Origin: Rhodospirillales bacterium
Lineage (GTDB): Bacteria > Pseudomonadota > Alphaproteobacteria > Rhodospirillales > Casp-alpha2
Direction of reading: 5' to 3'
DNA: 64,000 nt
Assembly: GCA_017644185.1 (NCBI GenBank)
Contig: JAEPMA010000002.1
Location: 1-64,000 of the forward strand
The translations under genes and the position numbers were made by a program. The notes under the pieces are model-generated. The model was given only the letters and a program-made list of their open reading frames with translations. It did no database searches and was not told the origin of the DNA. Positions 27,915-36,294 of this stretch are shown in pieces (position 1 is the stretch's first letter; the number at the start of each line of letters is the position of its first letter).

Positions 27915-28730
27915 TCAGGGTTTGGGGATGGTCTCCGCCAGTCGGGCGCCGACACGGACCGGTTCGATCCGTTTCGCAAGCCCGGTTTTGTCGTCCAGAG
28001 CGACCAAGCATCCACATAGGGTGCCGTCCTCCGTCGCCGGTTCCAGGCGGATTCTCTCCGCCTTGGACAGGAACCGCTGCACGGACAAATCTTTCTTCAT
28101 GCCGATGACAGAATCGTAATCGCCCGTCATACCAAGATCGGATTGATAAGCCGTCCCACCGGGCAGCACCCAGTGATCGGCAGTCGGGACGTGCGTGTGG
28201 GTACCGACGACGATCGAAGCGCGGCCATCGACAAAGTGGCCGATAGCCTGTTTCTCGCTGGTCGCCTCGCCGTGCACATCCAGGATGATCGCATCCGCGT
28301 CACGGCCGAGCTTGTAACGCTTCAATAGCTCATCGAGGGCGCGGAACGGGTCATCCAGTAGTTCCATGAACAACCGGCACATGACGTTGACGACGAGAAT
28401 GCGTTTGCCGTCGTCGGTCTTATACAGGCCGAAGCCCTTGCCGGGTGTATCCGGGGGATAGTTGATCGGACGCAGGATTTTGTCATCACGCTCCATCTGG
28501 CCGACCACGTCGCGCTGGTCGAACACATGATTGCCGGTCGTGATGCAATCCGCGCCCGCCTGATAGAAGCTGTCGCAGATATTTCCGGTAATGCCGAAGC
28601 CGTGCGCCGCGTTCTCGCCGTTGACGATCACGAAATCCGTTTTCAATTTCTGGCGCAACATCGGCAGGTTGGCGTTGAGAACCGCCCTTCCCGCACTGCC
28701 AACCACATCACCGATCATCAAAACTCTCAT
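27915..28730 (-). CDS. YmdB-family metallophosphoesterase (cyclic nucleotide phosphodiesterase)
   Basis: A 271-residue calcineurin-like enzyme; Bacillus YmdB hydrolyses 2',3'- and 3',5'-cyclic nucleotides. Metal-binding motifs are IGDVVGSAG at the start, NGENAAHG, TGNHVFDQ, and THTHVPTAD near residue 190. ATG 28730 overlaps the cyclo-ligase stop as ATGA and gives the standard N-terminus MRVLMIGDVVG. Co-transcription with the cyclo-ligase gene is likely. Confidence 0.92.
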   Translation of the reverse strand: MRVLMIGDVVGSAGRAVLNANLPMLRQKLKTDFVIVNGENAAHGFGITGNICDSFYQAGADCITTGNHVFDQRDVVGQMERDDKILRPINYPPDTPGKGFGLYKTDDGKRILVVNVMCRLFMELLDDPFRALDELLKRYKLGRDADAIILDVHGEATSEKQAIGHFVDGRASIVVGTHTHVPTADHWVLPGGTAYQSDLGMTGDYDSVIGMKKDLSVQRFLSKAERIRLEPATEDGTLCGCLVALDDKTGLAKRIEPVRVGARLAETIPKP

Positions 28731-29332
28731 GACGCTCCTTCGGGCTCGAACCTGCTGACGCCCAATTCCGTGGCGATCCAATCGAGGGGCTGGTCGTGCG
28801 GGCCGCGCGGCACGGTGTCTACCCGTTGCCCGGAAAAAGCAACACCTATGGCGATCACATCATCCGAACCGGCGCGAAGCATCTCGAGGGTGCGGTCGTA
28901 AAACCCACCACCATAGCCGAGCCGAAAACCATCGTTGTCGAACGCCAATAGCGGCACGAACAAGACATCCGGCGTGACCTCCTCGGCGTCCGCGGCCGGG
29001 ATCGAGGTGCCGAACCCACCATCCGCGAGCGCATCGCCCGGTGCCCAGAGGCGAAAGATCAACGGCGCCGCCTTCTTGGCGACCACCGGCAGCGCGGTCC
29101 GGTGCCCCATCGTATGAAGTATCTTCAATAACGGCCCGGTATCGATCTCATTGCCCATCGACCAGAACACCGACGCCGTCTTCGGCACCCCGGCGAGGCC
29201 GAGCGTTTCCGCCTTATCCCGCACATGCGCCGCGAGCCTGATACCGCCATCCGGATGTGCCGCATGCAATTCACCGCGCCGCGCGGAAGCAGACTTTCGC
29301 TCGTGGTCTTTACGGGTCGCGGGTTCGGACAT
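28727..29332 (-). CDS. 5-formyltetrahydrofolate cyclo-ligase
   Basis: A 201-residue MTHFS/YgfA-family enzyme converting 5-formyl-THF to 5,10-methenyl-THF with ATP. The signature GFRLGYGGGFYDR lies near residue 145, and the N-terminal substrate region is divergent. Start ATG 29332; a TTG one codon upstream is also possible. It lies just downstream of the 6S RNA gene, the arrangement conserved from E. coli (zapA-ssrS-ygfA). Confidence 0.92.
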   Translation of the reverse strand: MSEPATRKDHERKSASARRGELHAAHPDGGIRLAAHVRDKAETLGLAGVPKTASVFWSMGNEIDTGPLLKILHTMGHRTALPVVAKKAAPLIFRLWAPGDALADGGFGTSIPAADAEEVTPDVLFVPLLAFDNDGFRLGYGGGFYDRTLEMLRAGSDDVIAIGVAFSGQRVDTVPRGPHDQPLDWIATELGVSRFEPEGAS

Positions 29333-29364
29333 CAAATCGGGGCTGACCGGTTGAACTGAAATAG

Positions 29365-29527
29365 ACGACGGGCCGCATGAGCCGTTGGCCGTGAGATCCT
29401 CCGTGGCCTGCTTCAGCAGGTGGGCGCCGTGAATACCGATCCCAGGGGACCGGCAGGGACAGCTCCCTTACGGTGGATTTAAGGCCCCAGGGATAACGAA
29501 GGCCTGACGCACCCCGCAGCCCGTCAC
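29365..29527 (-). ncRNA. ssrS: 6S RNA
   Basis: The roughly 160-base stretch between zapA and the cyclo-ligase gene has no coding potential and sits exactly where 6S RNA is found in proteobacteria. Its ends can pair: 29516-29525 with 29367-29376, ten pairs with one G-U (GACGGGCTGC with GCGGCCCGTC on the minus strand). Between them is the long, interrupted helix expected around a central bubble (GTTATCCCTGGGG, CCCTGGGATCGGTATTC). 6S RNA binds sigma-70 RNA polymerase in stationary phase. The ends are approximate. Confidence 0.82.
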
Positions 29528-29534
29528 CCCCAAC

Positions 29535-29870
29535 CTAGGAGCGTTCCAGGCTCTCGGCAATGCTTTCGATGCGTTCGGAGAGTTTTTCCAGGCTTTCGCC
29601 CAGCCGGACCTCGGCCGCAGCGGCGGCTGCAGCCCCCTTACCGCCGGACTTCATCGTATCCATTTCGGCGTAGGCGTCCGAGAGTTCGTCCGCGATCAGA
29701 AGCGACACCATGACCAATAACTTGGCATCGCCAATTTGCCCAACGGCGGCGACGAGCTCGCTCACGCGGCGGTCGATGTAGGCGCCGAGACGCGACAGAT
29801 GCGCCTCCTGACCGTCATCGCAAGCGACGTTGTAACGACGGTCGTTGATGGTAACGGTGACCTGCGCCAT
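29535..29870 (-). CDS. zapA: Cell division protein ZapA
   Basis: A 111-residue FtsZ-ring-associated protein that cross-links FtsZ filaments. It has the N-terminal VTINDRRYNVACDDGQE and the conserved DRRVSELVAAVG, then a C-terminal coiled coil interrupted by an Ala/Gly-rich segment (SGGKGAAAAAAAEVRLGESLEKL). It starts two bases after the upstream coiled-coil gene's stop and ends eight bases before the 6S RNA region. Confidence 0.92.
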   Translation of the reverse strand: MAQVTVTINDRRYNVACDDGQEAHLSRLGAYIDRRVSELVAAVGQIGDAKLLVMVSLLIADELSDAYAEMDTMKSGGKGAAAAAAAEVRLGESLEKLSERIESIAESLERS

Positions 29871-29872
29871 GT

Positions 29873-30151
29873 TTAGTCGTCTTCCGGTTTTGTCAGCAGG
29901 GAATCGAGACGTTGGATCGTGTTGGCCAGCCGATCGGCGGCGGCGCGGTGCAAATCTTTCAACTCCGCGTTCTCGCGTCTTAGCCGGTCGATCGCTTCAT
30001 TGTCCGCGCTGACGTCTCCATCCGTACTGCGCGATGAAAGCGCAACGTCGAGCCGGTCCACGGCGGCTTCCAATCTCTCGAAAGCCCGTTCGACACGTGA
30101 CGCTTTGGCGATGGTCGAAGTCGACAACGCGGATACCCCTAGTTTGAACAC
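29873..30151 (-). CDS. Small coiled-coil protein (DUF4164-like) upstream of zapA
   Basis: A 92-residue protein that is almost entirely heptad-rich coiled coil (RVERAFERLEAAVDRLDVAL, then RLRRENAELKDLHRAAADRL). Such DUF4164-type proteins sit directly before zapA in alphaproteobacteria and may play a ZapB-like role, which is an inference. The GTG at 30151 is used here; a TTG eight codons in has AGGGG at suitable spacing and may be the true start. Confidence 0.75.
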   Translation of the reverse strand: MFKLGVSALSTSTIAKASRVERAFERLEAAVDRLDVALSSRSTDGDVSADNEAIDRLRRENAELKDLHRAAADRLANTIQRLDSLLTKPEDD

Positions 30152-30253
30152 GCCCTGTTAAAACAGACGCGACCGTAAGCCCATCCGGGGAGTAAGGTCA
30201 ATTGATACCTCAAATATCCCGCCTACAAATTTGAGATTCCGTACATTTTTGCC

Positions 30254-30289
30254 GTTTGTGCACACGTGCGCCCTGCCCCGTGCACAAAC
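30254..30289. promoter_or_regulatory. Inverted repeat upstream of gap
   Basis: A perfect 10-bp inverted repeat, GTTTGTGCAC (30254-30263) and GTGCACAAAC (30280-30289), with a 16-base spacer, lies about 105 bases ahead of the gap ATG. A TTGACC at 30295-30300 lacks a good -10 at standard spacing. The repeat could be an operator for a central-carbon regulator or a leader stem-loop. No regulator gene is adjacent. Confidence 0.4.
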
Positions 30290-30393
30290 AGTCGTTGACC
30301 TTTCCCGGGAAACCCGTTTTTTTGCGCGCGAAACATCTCTGTTAACCACATTCGCCGCGCCCATTCCGGCCGCGGCCAACTCAGGAGGAAACA

Positions 30394-31398
30394 ATGGCGG
30401 TACGCGTTGCCATTAACGGTTTTGGTCGGATTGGTCGTCTGGTGCTGCGCGGCATCATGGAGAGCCGCCGCAACGACATCGAGGTCGTCGCCATCAACGA
30501 TCTAGGCTCGGTGGACATGAATGCGCACCTGTTCCGCTACGATTCGACCCACGGCCCGTTCCCCGGTGACGTGAAGGTCGACGGCGACAGCATCGACGTC
30601 GGCGCGGGCCCGATCAAGGTCACCGCCGAGCGCAACCCCGCCGACCTGCCGTGGGGCGAATTGGGCGTCGATATCGCCATGGAATGCACCGGGTTGTTCG
30701 TCGACCGCGAAAGCGCCGGCAAGCACATCGATGCGGGCGCCAAGAAAGTCCTGATCTCGGCACCGGGCAAGGACGTCGACAAGACCATCGTCTACGGCGT
30801 CAACCATGACACCCTGACCGCCGACGACACGGTCGTTTCCAACGCGTCCTGCACTACCAACTGCCTGGCCCCGGTCGCACACGTGCTGCACAACCTGGTC
30901 GGTCTTGAAAAAGGTTTCATGACGACGATCCACGCCTTTACCGGCGACCAGCGGACACTGGACACCCTTCACTCCGACCCGCGCCGTGCGCGTACGGCGT
31001 CCGCGTCGCTGATCCCGACGTCGACGGGTGCCGCCAAGGCCGTCGGCCTGGTGCTGCCGGAATTGAAGGGCAAGCTGGACGGCACCTCGGTCCGCGTGCC
31101 GACGCAGAACGTCTCGCTGATCGACCTCAAGATCGTCGCCGGCCGCAACACGACGGCGGAAGAAGTGAACGAAGCGATGAAGGCGGCTGCCGAAGGCCCG
31201 CTCAAGGGCGTGCTCGGCTACAACGTCGAACCGCTGGTCTCGATCGACTTCAACCACAACCCGAACAGCTCCACCTTCGACGCCACCCAAACACAGGTGA
31301 TCGAAGGCAACCTCGTGCGCGTGCTGAGCTGGTACGACAACGAGTGGGGTTTCTCGAACCGCATGCCGGACACCGCCATGGTGATGGCCGGCCTTTGA
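30394..31398 (+). CDS. gap: Glyceraldehyde-3-phosphate dehydrogenase (type I)
   Basis: A 334-residue tetrameric glycolytic enzyme. The N-terminal NAD-binding fold is INGFGRIGR, with Asp36 in VAINDLGS favouring NAD+. The catalytic Cys153 is in [12 protein letters not shown] and His180 in [22 protein letters not shown] is near the C-terminus. A strong ribosome site AGGAGG lies eight bases upstream. No pgk or fba follows; instead an unknown gene and thiE come next. Confidence 0.97.
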   Translation: MAVRVAINGFGRIGRLVLRGIMESRRNDIEVVAINDLGSVDMNAHLFRYDSTHGPFPGDVKVDGDSIDVGAGPIKVTAERNPADLPWGELGVDIAMECTGLFVDRESAGKHIDAGAKKVLISAPGKDVDKTIVYGVNHDTLTADDTVVSNASCTTNCLAPVAHVLHNLVGLEKGFMTTIHAFTGDQRTLDTLHSDPRRARTASASLIPTSTGAAKAVGLVLPELKGKLDGTSVRVPTQNVSLIDLKIVAGRNTTAEEVNEAMKAAAEGPLKGVLGYNVEPLVSIDFNHNPNSSTFDATQTQVIEGNLVRVLSWYDNEWGFSNRMPDTAMVMAGL

Positions 31399-31424
31399 TG
31401 CCCCGCTAAGGTGATCAGGGCGGG

Positions 31425-31835
31425 ATGAGCGGTCTTTCGGGACCTTTTCTGATCGTCCACGACATCGGCCATGTGCGCGACGCCGTGGCCATCGCGAGAG
31501 AACACGGACGCCCGGTGACGCTGATCAGCGCACCGGGCGCCGCTGCTTCAATGGGGGCCGATGTCTTCAACCGCATGATCGACGCCGGGCGTGCGGAAAA
31601 TCCAGATACCGATATTTCCGCCGTCATCGATTGCGGTGCGGATCCCGGTCAGGCGATGCAGGCGCTTCGGATGGGGTGCAAGAACCTCCGCCTCAATGCC
31701 GAAGAAAGCGTACTGAGAAAACTCCGCGACATGACAGATGGTATCGTTCTGGACGCCAGACCGATTGCCGCCTATGACATGGCCGGCGGCACGCACGATC
31801 TGGCCGCGTGGCTTGAAGGAAGCGCCGACAAATGA
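31425..31835 (+). CDS. Conserved-looking protein of unknown function between gap and thiE
   Basis: I do not recognise this 136-residue protein. It looks like a small soluble alternating alpha/beta protein: hydrophobic strands (GPFLIVHDIG, RPVTLISAPGA, ISAVIDCGA, KNLRLNA, GIVLDARP) alternate with helices, as in half a TIM barrel or a Rossmann-like unit. It has no signal or membrane segment. Its stop overlaps the thiE ATG (ATGA), so it is translationally coupled to thiE. It may relate to thiamine or sugar-phosphate metabolism, but that rests on context alone. Confidence 0.65.
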   Translation: MSGLSGPFLIVHDIGHVRDAVAIAREHGRPVTLISAPGAAASMGADVFNRMIDAGRAENPDTDISAVIDCGADPGQAMQALRMGCKNLRLNAEESVLRKLRDMTDGIVLDARPIAAYDMAGGTHDLAAWLEGSADK

Positions 31836-32479
31836 ACGAACGACTCACCGAAGATCCCTGCAAGCTGTATCTGCTGACGCCGCCTGCGATAGATCCCGAC
31901 ACCTTCGCGGGCGAACTGTCACGCGCCATCGCCGCCAAACCCGAAATCGTCGGTGCGGTTCAATTGCGCCTGAAAGATGTCGGCGACGACGACTTCAAGC
32001 GTGCGGCCGATGCTCTGGTCCCGGTCTGCCATGGCTTCGACATCCCCCTTATCGTCAACGACCGGCCCGATATCGCCCACGCTACGGGGGCCGACGGCGT
32101 ACATGTGGGTCAGCAGGACGCGAGTTACGGTGAGGCGCGCACATTATTGGGCCCTGATGCGATCATCGGGGTGACCTGCCATGCCAGCCGCGATCTGGCG
32201 ATCGAAGCCGGGGACGCGGGTGCAGATTATGTTGCGTTTGGCGCTTTCTTCCCGTCGCAATCCAAGGAAGCAAAGCACCACGCGACCACCGAAATTCTCG
32301 AGTTCTGGTCGCAGATGACGATTATCCCGTGTGTCGCCATTGGTGGCATCACGGCGGAAAACTGCCGACCTCTCGTCGATGCGGGCGCCAATTATCTTGC
32401 CGTCATAGGGAGCATCTGGAACCACCCTGACGGCCCCGACGCCGGCGTTCGCGCCTTTGCGGACGTTCTGGCCTCTTAA
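31832..32479 (+). CDS. thiE: Thiamine-phosphate synthase ThiE
   Basis: A 215-residue TIM-barrel enzyme coupling HMP-PP with thiazole phosphate. Visible are GAVQLRLKD near residues 36-44, PLIVNDRPDIAHATGADGVHVGQQD, the GVTCHASRDL loop, DYVAFGAFFPSQSK and the phosphate-binding VAIGGITAENC. Variations from the classic QLREK and GPIF motifs are modest. It overlaps the unknown gene upstream by four bases. Confidence 0.9.
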   Translation: MNERLTEDPCKLYLLTPPAIDPDTFAGELSRAIAAKPEIVGAVQLRLKDVGDDDFKRAADALVPVCHGFDIPLIVNDRPDIAHATGADGVHVGQQDASYGEARTLLGPDAIIGVTCHASRDLAIEAGDAGADYVAFGAFFPSQSKEAKHHATTEILEFWSQMTIIPCVAIGGITAENCRPLVDAGANYLAVIGSIWNHPDGPDAGVRAFADVLAS

Positions 32480-32571
32480 CATCTAGCAACTTTTCGGTGA
32501 CATCCCCCGGTGCGACCTGATAGAACCCGCGCCGGGTTGACCCCATCGACAGATTTCAGGACGAGACCGAC

Positions 32572-33141
32572 ATGAAGATCGACGGCAACGCCATCCGTCC
32601 CGGGATGGTTATAGAACATCAAAACCGCCTTTGGCGCGCGATCAAGATCGCTCATACCCAGCCGGGTAAGGGTGGCGCTTACCTTCAGGTTGAACTGAAG
32701 GACATCCGCGACGGCACCAAGCTCAACGAACGCTTCCGCTCTTCGGAAAAGGTCGAGCGCGTACGCCTCGAACAGACCGAATTCCAGTACCTGTTTTCGG
32801 ACGGCGACATGCACACGTTCATGAACGGCGAGAATTTCGAACAGATCGCTTTGTCGAGCGAGGCCGTCGGCGATTACGCCGTCTCCTTCCTTCAGGACGG
32901 CATGAACGTGATGATCGAAACCTTCGAGGGCGAACCGCTCGGCGTCGAACTGCCGCAACACGTCACGCTCGAAGTCGTCGAAGCGGACGCCGTGGTCAAA
33001 GGGCAGACGGCATCGTCATCCTACAAGCCGGCGGTGATGGAGAACGGCGTCAAGGTTCTGGTCCCCCCGCACATCGAAGCCGGCACACGCATCGTCGTCG
33101 ACACCCGCGAGGGCACGTACGTCGAACGCGCCAAAGATTGA
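32572..33141 (+). CDS. efp: Translation elongation factor P
   Basis: A 189-residue EF-P that relieves ribosome stalling at polyproline. It has the KOW-like N-domain with the loop HTQPGKGGAY, where Lys33 is the residue beta-lysylated in other bacteria, and the C-terminal OB domains (NGVKVLVPPHIEAGTRIVVDTREGTYVERAKD). Polyproline-rich products in the same window (TolA, the 34-kb OmpA-like protein) are likely clients. No modification genes (epmA/B) lie nearby. Confidence 0.96.
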   Translation: MKIDGNAIRPGMVIEHQNRLWRAIKIAHTQPGKGGAYLQVELKDIRDGTKLNERFRSSEKVERVRLEQTEFQYLFSDGDMHTFMNGENFEQIALSSEAVGDYAVSFLQDGMNVMIETFEGEPLGVELPQHVTLEVVEADAVVKGQTASSSYKPAVMENGVKVLVPPHIEAGTRIVVDTREGTYVERAKD

Positions 33142-33158
33142 ACGGGCAGACCTCAAGT

Positions 33159-33965
33159 ATGTCCAATCGCCTGACCCCGCTTCTGACGATCATGGTCAAC
33201 GCCGCGCAAAAAGCGGGGCGTGCGCTCAGGCGCGACTTCGGCGAGATCGAAAACCTGCAGGTATCGCGTAAGGGCCCGGCGGATTTCGTCACCAAAGCCG
33301 ACACCAAGGCCGAGAAGATCCTCATCGAGGAACTCCAGAAAGCACGCCCGGCCTACGGCTTCATCAACGAAGAAAGCGGCGTCATCGAGGGCTCCGATAT
33401 TTCCAACAAATGGATCATCGATCCGCTCGACGGCACCACCAATTTCCTGCACGGGATCGCGCACTTCGCCGTTTCCGTGGCCTTGGAGCGTGACAAACGG
33501 CTCGAGGCCGGAGTGGTCTACAATCCGATCACCGACGACCTTTATTACGCCGAGCGCGGAAAGGGTGCTTTCCTCCGCGATTCGCGGCTCCGCGTATCGG
33601 GACGCACCAATATTCAGGACTCGCTGTTTTCAACCGGCATCCCCTTTCTTGGCCGCTCTGGACATGACACCTTCGTCACCGAACTACAGGCCGTGATGGG
33701 CGCGTCTTCTGGGATTCGACGCTTCGGCGCCGCCGCGCTCGACCTCGCGTTCGTGGCCGCCGGCCGCTATGACGGATTCTGGGAACGTGGCCTCTCAAGC
33801 TGGGATATGGCTGCGGGGATTCTGCTGGTACGTGAAGCCGGCGGGATCGTCACCGATTTTTCGGGCCGTGACAAAATGCTGGAGAACGGCGAGATCATTG
33901 CCACCAATGCTTCCCTCGACCGGGATTTCCGGCAATTATTGAAGAACGCGGGTAAAAACGCGTAA
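33159..33965 (+). CDS. Inositol monophosphatase family protein (SuhB-like)
   Basis: A 268-residue Mg-dependent phosphatase. The IMPase motifs are INEESG (metal Glu), DPLDGTTNFLHG and WDMAAGILLVREAGG. Substrates may be inositol phosphates, or it may act in rRNA maturation as SuhB does in E. coli. I chose ATG 33159; a TTG at 33138 overlapping the efp stop is also open but has no better ribosome site. The efp-IMPase pair is probably co-transcribed. Confidence 0.9.
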   Translation: MSNRLTPLLTIMVNAAQKAGRALRRDFGEIENLQVSRKGPADFVTKADTKAEKILIEELQKARPAYGFINEESGVIEGSDISNKWIIDPLDGTTNFLHGIAHFAVSVALERDKRLEAGVVYNPITDDLYYAERGKGAFLRDSRLRVSGRTNIQDSLFSTGIPFLGRSGHDTFVTELQAVMGASSGIRRFGAAALDLAFVAAGRYDGFWERGLSSWDMAAGILLVREAGGIVTDFSGRDKMLENGEIIATNASLDRDFRQLLKNAGKNA

Positions 33966-34057
33966 AGCGGTTGAGGCCGGGCCTTGGCTTCGGTATTTTC
34001 TCAGGCGATAATTCAGCGCGTTCAAGCGCGTCGCTCTGACAGGGCAGTGGAGGCACT

Positions 34058-35044
34058 ATGATCCGCCGACAGGATATCGACCGACTTCGCGTTACCGGTT
34101 TACGGCCCATCGGCTGTGCAGCCGCCGCGGCTCTCGTCCTTCTTTCCTCGCCGGCAAACGCCCAGACCTCGTCATATCAGCCCGCGACAGATAATGTTTA
34201 TATCAACTGGGGCGCGATCAACGGTGGACAAGCCAGCCCGTCGACGCCGCAGCAATCGTCGCCGTCATACAACTACCGCGCGCCGGCCGCCTCCGGTGGC
34301 CTGCTCATGCCGGGCCCAAGGATGCCGCAGTCGACCCTCCACGTCCCAGCGCCCGCCAGCAGTTCGACGGTTAAACTGAGACAACCCGGCTCGGCCCCGA
34401 AGATGGCCGCCAAGCCGTCACAACCGAAGGCCCCTGCCCCCGCGCCAACGCCAAAGGTCGCCGAAGCACCGAAACCGGCCGAAGCCGCACCGAAACAGCT
34501 GACCGAGAAAAAGGCGCCACCGCCGCCGCCGGCCCCGGCCCCCGCGAAAACGGCCGAAACCGCTTCGGCCCCGCCACCACCGCCGGCACCTGAAACCGCG
34601 TCCGCCCCACCGCCGCCGCCGATGCCGAGTTCTTCCGAACCGGCGGCAGCCCCGAAACAAACTGAACAGGCCGCCGCCCCCAAGAAAGACAAGGCACCAG
34701 AGCAGGCTTCCGCCCCGACCACGACGCCGGCCGACGGCCCGGTGCAAGTCGTGTTCAACGGTGACGACACCAAACTTTCCGCCGACGGCCAGAGCGCGCT
34801 CGACGCCGTGATCGGCAAGCTCTCCGCCGACGAAAACGCCCGCGTTCAGTTGATGGCTTATGCCGCCGGCGAAGACCTGACTTCCAGCAAGGCCCGGCGG
34901 ATCTCGCTGTCCCGGGCCCTGTCCGTGCGTTCGTTCCTGATCGAGAAAGGCGTCCGCTCGACGCGTATCGACGTCCGGGCGCTCGGCGACAAGAGCGAGG
35001 GTGAGCCCAGAAACCGCGTCGACGTCAACGTCACTGAACGCTGA
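34058..35044 (+). CDS. Secreted Pro/Ala-rich protein with C-terminal OmpA-like domain
   Basis: A 328-residue periplasmic or outer-envelope protein. The signal peptide ends at about SSPANAQ (residue 36). Residues 60-225 are low-complexity Pro/Ala/Lys with several polyproline runs (PPPPPAPAP). The C-terminal 100 residues resemble the OmpA peptidoglycan-binding fold (DDTKLSADGQSALDAVI, KARRISLSRALSVRSFLI, NRVDVNV), although the usual binding motif is partly degenerate. It precedes the MotA-like and MotB-like genes and probably belongs with them. Confidence 0.75.
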   Translation: MIRRQDIDRLRVTGLRPIGCAAAAALVLLSSPANAQTSSYQPATDNVYINWGAINGGQASPSTPQQSSPSYNYRAPAASGGLLMPGPRMPQSTLHVPAPASSSTVKLRQPGSAPKMAAKPSQPKAPAPAPTPKVAEAPKPAEAAPKQLTEKKAPPPPPAPAPAKTAETASAPPPPPAPETASAPPPPPMPSSSEPAAAPKQTEQAAAPKKDKAPEQASAPTTTPADGPVQVVFNGDDTKLSADGQSALDAVIGKLSADENARVQLMAYAAGEDLTSSKARRISLSRALSVRSFLIEKGVRSTRIDVRALGDKSEGEPRNRVDVNVTER

Positions 35045-35116
35045 GGCCTGATGCACGGTCTGCCACTCGCCAAGGCCCGCTTTCCGGGTCAGAACCGGCC
35101 CGAGGAATAGACACGC

Positions 35117-36283
35117 ATGACACGCCCGACCACTTTCCTGTTTCGCATGATCCTGTTTCTGGGCTGCGTGGGCGCCGCCTGTTTCTTCCTGTTTTCGCCG
35201 TTACGCGAAGCGTTCATGGCCAACCCGGCCTTGAACGGCCTGATCGTCGGCGTTCTTGTTTTGGGGATTGTCTACAACTTCCGCCAGGTCGGGATGCTGT
35301 ATCCCGAGGTTTCCTGGCTGGAACGCTTTCAGGATACGCTCGCCGAAACCGACGCCGGCATGCAGATCCGTCTGCCGGAAAGCGGTGACAGTCCCAAGCT
35401 CCTTGCGCCGATGGCGACCATGCTGTCGGACCGGCGCGGCAGCCGGTTCAGCCTGTCGGCGCTCAGCATGCGTTCCATCCTCGACGGGATCGCGGCGCGC
35501 CTGGACGAGAGCCGGGATCTGTCGCGCTACAACATCGGCCTGCTGATCTTCCTGGGGCTCCTCGGTACTTTCTGGGGACTTCTTGAGACGGTCAGCTCGA
35601 TCGGTGACGTTATCGGCGGACTCAGCGTCAATGGTGGGGAGACCGCCGAGATCTTCGAGCGTCTTAAAGAGGGTCTCGCCACGCCGATCGACGGCATGGG
35701 CACGGCGTTTTCGTCTTCGCTGTTCGGCCTTGCCGGATCGCTGGTGCTGGGTTTCCTCGACCTGCAGGCGAGCCAGTCGCAGAACCGCTTCTACAATGAA
35801 CTCGAGGAATGGCTTTCCAGCGTGACGCGGCTTTCGAGCGGCGCGCTCGGCGGGGGTGAGGGTGAACAGGGTGTCCCTGCGTACGTTCAGGCACTTCTCG
35901 AACAGACCGCCGAAAGCCTTGAGAACCTGCAGGTCATCATCTCCCGTTCGGAGGAAGGCAAACACGCGGTCAACCACTCTCTTAGTGAGCTTGCCAACAA
36001 GGTTGAGACACTCACCGATCACATGCGGACCGAGCAGCAGGTCATGCGCCGGCTTGCCGAAACCCAGGTCGAGATGAAACCGATCCTGGAACAGCTTGCA
36101 CTGGGCACCAGCGGCGGTGGGAACGCTGACGAAGCCGTGCAGGCGCACCTGCGCAACGTCGACAAGAATATGCAACGGCTTGTCGACGAAAGCGCGTTGA
36201 CGCGCAACGAGATCACTGATGCGCTGCGCCGTGAAATCCGCCTACTCGCCCGAACCATCGCCGCCACCGGCGACGGTAGCTGA
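35117..36283 (+). CDS. MotA/TolQ/ExbB-like proton channel protein
   Basis: A 388-residue inner-membrane protein with four hydrophobic segments (about 10-28, 38-56, 139-160, 193-214). The last two lie in the MotA/ExbB-type core (GLLGTFWGLLETVSSIGDVI and GMGTAFSSSLFGLAGSLVLG). Residues 215-388 form a cytoplasmic, partly coiled-coil tail. No flagellar genes are near. With the MotB-like protein encoded 11 bases downstream it probably makes an ion-driven stator-like complex. ZorA of Zorya defence shares this general layout, but no nuclease or helicase partners are present. Confidence 0.8.
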   Translation: MTRPTTFLFRMILFLGCVGAACFFLFSPLREAFMANPALNGLIVGVLVLGIVYNFRQVGMLYPEVSWLERFQDTLAETDAGMQIRLPESGDSPKLLAPMATMLSDRRGSRFSLSALSMRSILDGIAARLDESRDLSRYNIGLLIFLGLLGTFWGLLETVSSIGDVIGGLSVNGGETAEIFERLKEGLATPIDGMGTAFSSSLFGLAGSLVLGFLDLQASQSQNRFYNELEEWLSSVTRLSSGALGGGEGEQGVPAYVQALLEQTAESLENLQVIISRSEEGKHAVNHSLSELANKVETLTDHMRTEQQVMRRLAETQVEMKPILEQLALGTSGGGNADEAVQAHLRNVDKNMQRLVDESALTRNEITDALRREIRLLARTIAATGDGS

Positions 36284-36294
36284 GGCCCGCGCGC

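Noticed and set aside
34273..35056. Minus-strand frames of 181 and 212 codons opposite the OmpA-like gene
   Set aside because: They arise from the Pro/Ala-rich, G+C-skewed coding sequence on the plus strand and have no ribosome site or recognisable domain.
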